Shown: in pieces, positions 1 through 6,921 of the stretch
Numbering within the stretch: position 1 is the first letter of the stretch
Layout: every line of letters starts with the position of its first letter
Assembly: GCA_021794335.1 (NCBI GenBank)
Contig: JAJYQZ010000286.1
Location: forward strand, 1 to 14,812
DNA length: 14,812 nucleotides
Origin: a bacterium
GTDB taxonomy: Bacteria; SZUA-79; Acidulodesulfobacterales; Acidulodesulfobacteraceae
Direction: 5' to 3'
The notes under the pieces: generated by a model
What the model saw: only the letters and a program-made list of their open reading frames with translations
Databases searched by the model: none
What the model was told of the DNA's origin: nothing
Program-made: the position numbers and the translations under genes

Positions 1-1
1 T

Positions 2-175
2 TTAATTTATAAAACGACAGACCATTTTTTAGAGGTTTTTAATCTTAAGGATTTGGGTGATTTACCGTCGGTCAGCGAGATTGAAGATGTTATCGAAAAA
101 AGAGAAAGCAAGGATAAAAGGGCGGAAAAAGATATGGAAGGGGGAGAAGGGGGCGGGCTTTTGTTTAAAGATTAA
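2..175 (+). CDS. scpB: Probable segregation and condensation protein B, C-terminal fragment
   Basis: Only the last 57 codons are in the window, reading from base 2 to a TAA at 173-175; the start lies upstream. The fragment begins LIYKTTDHFLEVFNLKDLG and continues into LPSV, which resembles the end of the second winged-helix domain of ScpB (family pattern: a Y-x-T-T-x-x-F-L-E-x-F-x-L-K-x-L stretch followed by LP). It then runs into a charged Lys/Glu-rich and glycine-rich tail ending GGLLFKD. In known systems ScpB binds ScpA and the SMC ATPase to form the condensin that compacts and segregates the chromosome. The call rests on one short conserved block, so it is likely but not certain. The next gene, htpX, starts 182 bases later behind its own candidate promoter, so the two need not be co-transcribed. 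Confidence 0.65.
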   Translation, partial: LIYKTTDHFLEVFNLKDLGDLPSVSEIEDVIEKRESKDKRAEKDMEGGEGGGLLFKD

Positions 176-196
176 TGTAATAAAGATAATTATTTT

Positions 197-227
197 TTAA
201 CAAATTCATAAAATTTTGGGGTATAAT
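197..227 (+). promoter_or_regulatory. Candidate sigma-70 promoter for htpX
   Basis: A perfect -10 hexamer TATAAT lies at 222-227, and TTAACA at 197-202 matches five of six bases of the -35 consensus, with a 19-base spacer that is slightly long. Transcription from here would give a leader of about 125 bases before the htpX start at 358. The leader holds two copies of TGATTTTC (281-288 and 302-309) exactly 21 bases apart, a possible operator or leader element. This is prediction from sequence only. Confidence 0.45.
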
Positions 228-357
228 GAATTTATAAGGCAAAGACAAACGAGAAATGCGAAAAAAGAGATGAGTTCCGTTGATTTTCAATTAATATTCA
301 CTGATTTTCGATTCGTAATTTGCCAATCATATAGATAAAAGATGAGGATTTAGTTGT

Positions 358-1218
358 ATGAATTATTTTAAGACTTTTGTATTAATGACATTGCTTACCG
401 TTATACTTATTGCCGCCGGCGGCGTGCTTGGAGGAACACAGGGCATGGTAATAGCTCTAGTTTTTGCGGCTATAATGAATATCGGGACATATTGGTTTAG
501 CGATAAAATGGTTTTATCTATGTACCACGCCACCCCCGTTACGGAGGCGGAACAGCCTGAACTTTATTCGATAGTCAGAAATCTTGCGGTAAGGGGAAAT
601 ATCCCGATGCCTAAGGTTTATATAGTAGAAGAAGATACCCCGAATGCCTTTGCAACCGGTAGAAATCCTCAGCATGCCGCCGTCTGCGTTACGACGGGCA
701 TTATGAGAATTTTAAACAATAACGAATTATCGGGCGTTATCGGACACGAATTAACCCATGTAAAAAACAGGGATATACTGATAAGCTCTATTGCGGCTAC
801 CGTTGCCGGCGCGATTAGCATGCTTGCATGGATGGCCGAATGGGGAGCGATGTTTACCGGTTTTGGAGGAAGGAGCAACGACAGGGAAGGTAATATCGTC
901 GGTTTAATCGTAATGGCAATACTCGCCCCTTTAATTGCCACATTAATTCAGCTTGCAATCTCGAGACAGAGGGAGTATGCGGCTGATAAAGGCGGGGCTG
1001 CGTTAAGCGGAAATCCGCTTTATTTAGCAAGCGCATTAAATAAATTAGAAGCGGGAAACGAGAAAGAGCCTATGCCCGCAAATCAGATGACTCATGCTAC
1101 CGCGCATATGTTTATAGTAAATCCGCTTAGAAGCGGCGCTTTTAAAAGCTTGTTCAGCACTCATCCCGCAACGGAAGACAGAATTGAAAAGCTGAAGGAA
1201 ATGGCAAGAGGGGTTTAA
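358..1218 (+). CDS. htpX: HtpX-type membrane zinc metalloprotease
   Basis: The product is 286 residues, the usual length for HtpX (M48B family), an inner-membrane protease that cleaves misfolded membrane proteins alongside FtsH. Visible features in order: two hydrophobic N-terminal segments (about 6-25 and 28-47); a cytosolic stretch with the conserved TPNAFATGR block (94-102); the zinc motif HELTH at 130-134; two more hydrophobic segments (about 143-163 and 180-202); and the third zinc ligand Glu206 in REYAAD. STHP at 267-270 is the usual family C-terminal motif. All catalytic residues are present. The ATG is preceded by GAGGA at 344-348, nine bases upstream. rpe starts nine bases after the stop, so the two genes are probably co-transcribed. 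HtpX is often stress-induced, but I see no heat-shock-type promoter here, only a sigma-70-like one. Confidence 0.95.
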   Translation: MNYFKTFVLMTLLTVILIAAGGVLGGTQGMVIALVFAAIMNIGTYWFSDKMVLSMYHATPVTEAEQPELYSIVRNLAVRGNIPMPKVYIVEEDTPNAFATGRNPQHAAVCVTTGIMRILNNNELSGVIGHELTHVKNRDILISSIAATVAGAISMLAWMAEWGAMFTGFGGRSNDREGNIVGLIVMAILAPLIATLIQLAISRQREYAADKGGAALSGNPLYLASALNKLEAGNEKEPMPANQMTHATAHMFIVNPLRSGAFKSLFSTHPATEDRIEKLKEMARGV

Positions 1219-1227
1219 TAAAAAATA

Positions 1228-1878
1228 ATGAAAAAAATAGCGCCGTCTATTCTTTCGGGTAATTTATTAAATTTGGCAGTCGAACTTGAATTAATAAAAG
1301 AAGCGGGCGCCGATTTAATACACATCGATATTATGGACGGTATATTTGTTCCAAATATAACCGCCGGATGGGATCTTGTCAGCGCAATAAAATCGGAAAC
1401 CGATATTCCCTTAGATGTTCATTTGATGATTGATAAACCGGAAAGATACATCGAAGAGTTTGTTAAAAGCGGAGCGGATATTTTGACGATACATCAGGAA
1501 GGGTGTATTCATTTGCACAGGGCTGTCGAAAAAATCAGGGAATTGGGCGCAAGCCCCGGGGTTGCGATAAATCCGTCCACGCCTATTGCGGCTTTGGATG
1601 AGATATTAGATTATATAGATTTGGTTTTAATTATGTCCGTAAATCCGGGTTTTAGCGGACAGGAATTTATATACTCGTCTTTATTTAAGATAGAAAATAT
1701 GCGTAAAATCATATCGCGCCGCGAATTAGAAACACAGGTAGAGGTTGACGGCGGCATAAAGGTTATTAATATTGCCGATGTTTCTAATTCGGGAGCAAAT
1801 ATTATCGTCAGCGGTTCCGGAATATTTAAAACCGATGATTACAAAAGGACAATTATGGAAATGAAGGAAAGAATTTAG
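1228..1878 (+). CDS. rpe: Ribulose-phosphate 3-epimerase
   Basis: The 216-residue protein is a complete TIM-barrel epimerase interconverting D-ribulose 5-phosphate and D-xylulose 5-phosphate in the pentose phosphate (or Calvin) pathway. It begins with the family signature APSILS (5-10). The metal ligands are visible as His32 and Asp34 in HIDIMDG, His65 in DVHLMI, and Asp174 in EVDGGI; Asp34 and Asp174 are also the acid/base pair. MSVNPGFSGQ (136-145) forms the flexible substrate loop, and SGSGIF (195-200) is the phosphate-binding end. The ATG is nine bases after the htpX stop, and the purine-rich AAGAGGGG at the end of htpX can serve as its ribosome site, suggesting translational coupling. 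A tRNA-Pro gene begins ten bases after its stop. Confidence 0.96.
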   Translation: MKKIAPSILSGNLLNLAVELELIKEAGADLIHIDIMDGIFVPNITAGWDLVSAIKSETDIPLDVHLMIDKPERYIEEFVKSGADILTIHQEGCIHLHRAVEKIRELGASPGVAINPSTPIAALDEILDYIDLVLIMSVNPGFSGQEFIYSSLFKIENMRKIISRRELETQVEVDGGIKVINIADVSNSGANIIVSGSGIFKTDDYKRTIMEMKERI

Positions 1879-1888
1879 TTTTTATTTT

Positions 1889-1965
1889 CGGGACGTAGCG
1901 CAGCTCGGTAGCGCACTTGCTTCGGGAGCAAGGGGTCGCTGGTTCAAATCCAGTCGTCCCGACCA
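1889..1965 (+). tRNA. tRNA-Pro (anticodon CGG)
   Basis: The 77-base gene folds as a full cloverleaf. The acceptor stem pairs CGGGACG (1889-1895) with CGTCCCG (1955-1961), followed by discriminator A and an encoded CCA (1963-1965). The anticodon stem CTTGC/GCAAG (1916-1920 with 1928-1932) encloses the loop TTCGGGA, placing CGG at 1923-1925. GGTTCAAATCC forms the T-loop. The C1-G72 first pair is typical of bacterial proline tRNAs and supports the identity. It starts ten bases after rpe, so it is probably processed from the htpX-rpe transcript. Confidence 0.97.
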
Positions 1966-2046
1966 TTCAAAAAAAATTTATAAATTCTTACCTCTTTAGC
2001 CGGTAAAACGAAAAATTGCAATTTATTGTAATTTATGGAGTTGTAA

Positions 2047-3483
2047 ATGGAAAAGCTCGATATTTGCAAAAATGTGCTCTCGAATATTCCAGACGGCTTT
2101 ATATTTTATGATATAAATAACACGATAATCGACTATAACGAAGCTTTTATAAAAATGTGCGGACTTGAAAAAGGAATTGAATTAAGGGGTTCCAAAGCTG
2201 CGGATCTATTTAAATTAATAAAAGTTGATAAATCTATTAAAACCCTGGTGCCTTTCTTCCCAAAAAAAATTAACGGAGATGCCAAAAACGCTCCAAAACA
2301 GCTTAAAACTATTATATCCCGCAAGTTAGACCATAAAGTTAAATATATAAGAAGGATTACTACCCCGATTTACAATGATGCCGGCAAGTATTCGGGCAGA
2401 TTTTGCATATTAACGGACATAACCGAAGTTAAAGAAAATGAAAATAAACTTAAAAAACAAAAAGAGGAATTGCTCAATACGCAGGAAAGGCTAAGGAAAT
2501 TTAACGATTTTATCAAAAAAATTCAAGGGGAAATCAACGAAGAGGATATTTATCATGATGCGCTTATTTTTTTAAAACAAAATGTAAAAGCCAATCAGAT
2601 ATTGATAAAAAATATAGATTTTGACTCGCAAAGGGTTAATATCGTAACCTCGTTAAAACCTGTCGGCGGCGGCTTTATCGAATCTAAAGAGGTTACTCAT
2701 AACCCTTTGCTTTGTTATATAATAAGAGAAAATAAGCCTTTTACCGTAAAAGATATAAATAAGGACTATACCTGCCGCTACCATATATATCCCCAAAAAA
2801 GCGGCGGTTATATATGCGTCCCCATATCTTTTAATTCAAGGGTTCAGGGGTTAATTCATATCTTTAATCTGGAAAAAGATTATTTTACGGATGAAGTAGT
2901 AAACTTTGTGGTCGATGTTGCCAATACGATATCATCTTACATAATGGCGCTAAAGGTGTATAAAGAAGCCTATTTTTACGCAACCGTCGATTCTCTGACG
3001 AAGGCTTTCAATAGAAGATTTGCCGAAGGTTTTTTGGAAAAAGAGATAGCAAGGGCCGGCAGGAACAAAGCTATATTTTCAATTTTAATGTTCGACCTCG
3101 ATAATTTTAAAGATATTAACGATAAGTACGGACATAAAATCGGCGACATAACATTAAAAATGTTTGTTAATTTTTTAAAGGAATCTTTAAGAAGCTGTGA
3201 TGTCATATCGAGATTCGGGGGAGACGAGTTTATGGTGATACTTCCGGATACCGACGCAGGCGGCGCTAAGAGCATAATTAAAAAGATAAAAGACGAGCTT
3301 AAAAAGAAGAAATTTATGTTAGAAGACGATGCAATAATAAATCTTAGCGCTTCGATAGGCTTTGCGACATACCTTGAGGATGGAAAAACAATTGACGATT
3401 TGTATCTAAAGGGCGATAAAAGACTTTATGAAATGAAGAAATACAAATCATCTTCGCTTACTGAAAAGCCATGTTCTTCATAG
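2047..3483 (+). CDS. Soluble PAS-GAF-GGDEF diguanylate cyclase
   Basis: This 478-residue protein has no signal peptide or membrane segment, so it should be cytoplasmic. Domains in order: a PAS-like domain (about 5-128, ending in the typical RFCILTDITE); a charged coiled-coil linker (about 128-160); a GAF-like domain (about 160-305) with two cysteines in its C-terminal half (C243 and C257); and a GGDEF domain (about 310-465). The cyclase motif GGDEF is at 391-395, the metal-binding aspartate at 350 is in place, and the inhibitory I-site RSCD sits at 382-385, exactly five residues before GGDEF. It should therefore convert two GTP to c-di-GMP and be product-inhibited. The start is supported by GGAG at 2037-2040, six bases before the ATG. 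The last codons lie within a 12-bp inverted repeat, and the next gene converges on it. The ligands of the PAS and GAF domains are unknown. Confidence 0.92.
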   Translation: MEKLDICKNVLSNIPDGFIFYDINNTIIDYNEAFIKMCGLEKGIELRGSKAADLFKLIKVDKSIKTLVPFFPKKINGDAKNAPKQLKTIISRKLDHKVKYIRRITTPIYNDAGKYSGRFCILTDITEVKENENKLKKQKEELLNTQERLRKFNDFIKKIQGEINEEDIYHDALIFLKQNVKANQILIKNIDFDSQRVNIVTSLKPVGGGFIESKEVTHNPLLCYIIRENKPFTVKDINKDYTCRYHIYPQKSGGYICVPISFNSRVQGLIHIFNLEKDYFTDEVVNFVVDVANTISSYIMALKVYKEAYFYATVDSLTKAFNRRFAEGFLEKEIARAGRNKAIFSILMFDLDNFKDINDKYGHKIGDITLKMFVNFLKESLRSCDVISRFGGDEFMVILPDTDAGGAKSIIKKIKDELKKKKFMLEDDAIINLSASIGFATYLEDGKTIDDLYLKGDKRLYEMKKYKSSSLTEKPCSS

Positions 3484-3498
3484 CATGTAAGCGAAGAT
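3450..3498. repeat. 12-bp perfect inverted repeat between convergent genes
   Basis: ATCTTCGCTTAC at 3450-3461 is exactly complementary to GTAAGCGAAGAT at 3487-3498, with a 25-base loop that contains the TAG stop (3481-3483) of the cyclase. A small inner ATG/CAT pairing (3471-3473 with 3484-3486) would shorten the loop. It lies between the 3' ends of two convergent genes, so it may act as a bidirectional transcription attenuator or 3'-end stabiliser. Neither side is followed by a run of T, so it is not a standard intrinsic terminator. Confidence 0.6.
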
Positions 3499-3521
3499 AT
3501 ATTCTAAATTAGCCGGTTAAA

Positions 3522-5801
3522 TTAAAGGCTGATATCGAATGAAGGCTCGCCGGTGTAATATCCTTGAACAAGCTCTATGCCCCTCTGTTTTAATTCGGTC
3601 AGTATTTCTTCGTTTTCGACAAATTCGGCTAACGGGATAATGTCTATGCTTTTTGCCAGTGTCGCTATTCCTTCGACAAGACTGGCATCCCTTTTATTCT
3701 TATGGCAGTTTTTAATGAATGAGCCGTCGATTTTTATAATAGGGGTCGATGGAAGATACTTAAGATAATTAAGGGAAGAATATCCGCTTCCAAAGTCGTC
3801 CAGCACAAAAAATATCCCCTCTTCGTCCATAATCTTAGCAAATTTTGAAAATCCTTCTAAATTCGGGAGAGTTTCTCTTTCCGTAATTTCGAAGAACAAT
3901 TTTCCTTCCATATTATGTTTTCTAATTGTTTTCTTTAATTCGTCGATATTTTTTGCGTTTTTAAACATGCCTGGATTTATATTATAAAAAAGCTTTGTTT
4001 CTATTGCGTTATCCATTGAAAACCGGTTAAAAATATCAAAAGCCTTTTCCATTAAAATAAAATCGAGTTTGTTAATAAGATTAAGCTTTTCTATTGTGTC
4101 AATAAATTCGTAGGCCGAGTACACCGCGCCGTTCATTCTAATTCTTGCAAGGGATTCATAGCCGTAAATTGCAAGATCGCTAATATTTCTTATCGGTTGA
4201 AATGCAGGCAGAAAGAGGTCCCGTTCGATAGCTTTGTAAATTAAATCGGTCTTGGAGCTTTTAATTATATAATTTTTTGCAATTTCCTTATACCCCACCA
4301 TGCTTTTTCCTTCTTCTTTGGCAAAATGAAGGGCGTTATCGGCAATGGACAGAAGTTCATCCGTGAGAGACGCGTCGGACGGAAATTCTGCAACGCCTGC
4401 CGTGATGCCTAAATTTAACGAGATATTGTCCAAGTTAAACTTTTTATCGGATAAATCCGAAATCAGCTTGTTTAAAGTAGAATTTGCAATTTTTTTAGTC
4501 GTGTTTTGCATAATCACGCCAAATTCGTCCCCGCTTAACCTCGCTATTATTCCAAATTTTGAAAGACTTTCTTCTAAGTATTCGGCAACCATTTTTATCA
4601 GGATGTCGCCTATCGAATAGCCGTAAGTATCGTTTATGTGGCTAAAATTATCGATGTCGATTATCCCGATAACAAAACTTTCCTTTGCTATTTTGTAGCG
4701 GTTTATTTCTTCGTTAAGAAGCATCATAAAGGATTCTTTGTTATATGTATTCGTTAAAACATCGATATGGGAAAGAATATCGAGGTCTTTACTGAGAGCG
4801 GTTATATTTGACATATACTTGTTTACGGCATAACTCGAGAAAAAAAGCTGGGATAGGAGCCGGAGCAGGCTGAGTTCGCTTTCTTTAAACAACTTGTTAT
4901 ATTTTCTCGCAAGAACCAGCACGGCTTCATACTGCCTATCATACACGTATGCCTTCATAGAAGCGCCGCCTATGGTTTTAAGCCCCTTTTTTAAATAAAA
5001 CGGGATGGCGGGAGGAAATTTTGTATAGTCATAGGTATATGGTTTCGAGCTGCTGAGTAAAAAATCGAGGGCAGGCGTTATTCCATGAAAAACTTCATCC
5101 GAAGACGATTTCCTAAAATTTTTTATCCATAGTTTCGAAGGAACATTTAATTCGGGCTTATGCGTCGTTCTATTATAAATTATAAATTCGGAACCGTCAG
5201 CCATAAGCAGTTTTTCGATAATGGATAATGCGTCTAAGATTAAGTAATTTATATTTAAATCGGACATTACCCCCTTATTTATATTAAGTGTTATATCATA
5301 AAGCACTTCCATATATTCAGTCAGTTTTTCATCGAGGTGAGGTTCTTTTATTATCGTATTATATATTATCGGGGATAACGCTTCGCTAAAAGCTGTGATT
5401 TCACTCATTAGCCTATCCGAGAAATAGTTTTTTCTTTTAGAATAGACATTGAGCGAACCTAAAATTGTATCGTCCATTTTAAGGGGGATTGCCGCAGAGG
5501 ATTTATAGCCGTATTTTTCGGCGTAATCTAAAAAAGATTTATAGGAGGGGTCGTTATTTACATCATTTAATATGACGGGCTTGCCGCTTTTAACCGATCT
5601 TCCCGCCTCCCCGTTTCCGTATTTCGAGTCGTCCCATCTTATCTCGATTTCATCGAGAAAAGATTTTTCGAATCCTATGGAAAGAATCGGCTGGATTAGG
5701 AAATTATCTTTTTTTATACCTATCCATGCATAAGCTATGTTATAATTTGTAAGCACTCCTTCGACTATCTTTGTAAGGTTTTCCAGATATTTAAAATTCA
5801 T
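3522..5801 (-). CDS. GAF-GGDEF-EAL protein, probable c-di-GMP phosphodiesterase
   Basis: The 759-residue protein lacks a signal peptide and membrane segments. Domains in order: a GAF domain (about 5-150); a second GAF-like region (about 165-330); GGDEF (about 340-505); and EAL (about 515-757). The GGDEF motif reads SGDEF (423-427) and the inhibitory RxxD is replaced by SKFG (414-417), so cyclase activity or its feedback control may be altered. Asp382 and Asp384 are still present. In the EAL domain the signature reads ESLAR (549-553) instead of EALxR. The other catalytic positions look intact: Asn608, EITE (638-641), DDFGSGYSS (668-676), KID (690-692), Glu726 in AEFVE, and QGY (746-748). Phosphodiesterase activity, cutting c-di-GMP to pGpG, is therefore likely. 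The only purine-rich ribosome site is GGGGG, twelve bases before the ATG, a long spacing that leaves the start slightly uncertain. Confidence 0.92.
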   Translation of the reverse strand: MNFKYLENLTKIVEGVLTNYNIAYAWIGIKKDNFLIQPILSIGFEKSFLDEIEIRWDDSKYGNGEAGRSVKSGKPVILNDVNNDPSYKSFLDYAEKYGYKSSAAIPLKMDDTILGSLNVYSKRKNYFSDRLMSEITAFSEALSPIIYNTIIKEPHLDEKLTEYMEVLYDITLNINKGVMSDLNINYLILDALSIIEKLLMADGSEFIIYNRTTHKPELNVPSKLWIKNFRKSSSDEVFHGITPALDFLLSSSKPYTYDYTKFPPAIPFYLKKGLKTIGGASMKAYVYDRQYEAVLVLARKYNKLFKESELSLLRLLSQLFFSSYAVNKYMSNITALSKDLDILSHIDVLTNTYNKESFMMLLNEEINRYKIAKESFVIGIIDIDNFSHINDTYGYSIGDILIKMVAEYLEESLSKFGIIARLSGDEFGVIMQNTTKKIANSTLNKLISDLSDKKFNLDNISLNLGITAGVAEFPSDASLTDELLSIADNALHFAKEEGKSMVGYKEIAKNYIIKSSKTDLIYKAIERDLFLPAFQPIRNISDLAIYGYESLARIRMNGAVYSAYEFIDTIEKLNLINKLDFILMEKAFDIFNRFSMDNAIETKLFYNINPGMFKNAKNIDELKKTIRKHNMEGKLFFEITERETLPNLEGFSKFAKIMDEEGIFFVLDDFGSGYSSLNYLKYLPSTPIIKIDGSFIKNCHKNKRDASLVEGIATLAKSIDIIPLAEFVENEEILTELKQRGIELVQGYYTGEPSFDISL

Positions 5802-5908
5802 TAAAATAATGGACCCCCGTTATGTAAATTTGTTGAAACAAAAAAGACCCGTTAAATATGCAAGAATTATATTATATTTTATACATTATTGAAAGCAAGA
5901 AAAATATC

Positions 5909-5937
5909 TTGACAAGTTTTAAAATAAATAATAACAA
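5909..5937 (+). promoter_or_regulatory. Candidate promoter and long A-rich leader of the outer-membrane protein gene
   Basis: A perfect -35 hexamer TTGACA is at 5909-5914. With a 17-base spacer the -10 would be TAACAA (5932-5937), a weak match in a tract made almost only of A and T. Transcription from here leaves about 90 bases of A-rich, poorly structured leader before the strong ribosome site GGGAGGT at 6021-6027. The -10 choice is uncertain; the -35 is convincing. Confidence 0.4.
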
Positions 5938-6034
5938 TAATAAAATAAAAAATAAAAAAGTTAAAAAGAGGCAATCTATATTAGCAATATAAATATATAA
6001 ATAAACGACTTTTAATAAACGGGAGGTATTTATT

Positions 6035-6883
6035 ATGTCAATGCCAAATTTTAAAGGAACCGTTAACAATAATAAATCTCTAAAATTATTCCGCTCATCT
6101 ATTATTTTTATTTTTGCCGCTTTTGCCGGCTTGATTTTAATATCTTTCATACCCTTAAATACGCCTAAGGCTTATGCTTCGGGTATGCTCGGCGCGGAGG
6201 TAAAGGGCGGAGCCTATTTTCAAAATCTTTCGGGGCATGTAGCGGTTGGGAATTTGGTAAACGGATTTGCTCCGACAAACATGACTCCTTCGGATATCGG
6301 GCTTCAAACAACCAAGACCGAACCGATGTTTAAAGCCGCGTTCTTAATATTATACGACAATAGAATTTCTTTTACTTATGTTCCATACATTTATAGCGGC
6401 TCCAAAGTTTTGTCCCAAACCGTTTATTTTAACGGACAGACTTATACCGCCAGCGCTCCCGTAACATCAAAATTAGACTTGTACAGCTATAAACTGTTTT
6501 ATACACATAATTTTTCGATAAACAGATATGCGGAAATCGGAATCGGGGTGGGCGTTAATGTCATCACGGCTAAAGCAGAGCTCGATGCCCCATCCCTTTC
6601 CCTTTCGGAATCAAAAAATGTTAATTTACCATTGCCTATTATCGGGGGAAGAATAAAAATTTCTCCGCTTAACGATATATCATTGGTAGGAAAATTCCAG
6701 GGATTCACAATCGGTTCAAAAGGCTATTATTACCATATAAACGCGGGCGTAAACTATAAGGCGGTCGGACCCCTGTCGGTTTTTGCGGATTATGTGTATG
6801 ACAAGATTCATGTTAACACAAATAATGTCGATGGAAGTTTAGCGTTTGACGGTCCTGAGGTTGGTTTAAGGCTGAGATTTTAG
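6035..6883 (+). CDS. Putative outer-membrane beta-barrel protein
   Basis: This 282-residue protein has a long N-terminal export signal: a basic stretch (K15, K17, R20), a hydrophobic core at about 22-40, and a likely signal-peptidase I site after AYA (46-48). The mature part is rich in alternating aromatic, glycine and polar residues that look like amphipathic beta-strands, for example LDLYSYKLFYTHNF (147-160), YAEIGIGVGVNV (165-176) and GYYYHINAGVNYK (230-242). It ends LRLRF, and a terminal phenylalanine is the usual BAM-complex signal of outer-membrane proteins. I cannot assign a named family; it resembles small OmpW- or opacity-like barrels of 8-10 strands. GGGAGGT at 6021-6027 is an excellent ribosome site seven bases before the chosen ATG, so high expression is likely. 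The nuclease gene follows after 38 bases on the same strand. Confidence 0.75.
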   Translation: MSMPNFKGTVNNNKSLKLFRSSIIFIFAAFAGLILISFIPLNTPKAYASGMLGAEVKGGAYFQNLSGHVAVGNLVNGFAPTNMTPSDIGLQTTKTEPMFKAAFLILYDNRISFTYVPYIYSGSKVLSQTVYFNGQTYTASAPVTSKLDLYSYKLFYTHNFSINRYAEIGIGVGVNVITAKAELDAPSLSLSESKNVNLPLPIIGGRIKISPLNDISLVGKFQGFTIGSKGYYYHINAGVNYKAVGPLSVFADYVYDKIHVNTNNVDGSLAFDGPEVGLRLRF

Positions 6884-6921
6884 TTATTATTTCAAATATA
6901 AATAAAGAGCTTATTATAAAA

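Noticed and set aside
2013..2033. Near-repeat ATTGCAAT-TT-ATTGTAAT before the soluble cyclase gene as an operator
   Set aside because: It is low-complexity AT-rich sequence with one mismatch in 8-base units and no promoter positioned around it; too weak to call.
5872..6150. A 92-codon minus-strand frame with hydrophobic sequence
   Set aside because: It overlaps the promoter, leader and start of the outer-membrane protein gene. Its Leu/Ile/Phe-rich product comes from reading the A-rich tract in reverse, and no ribosome site is seen.
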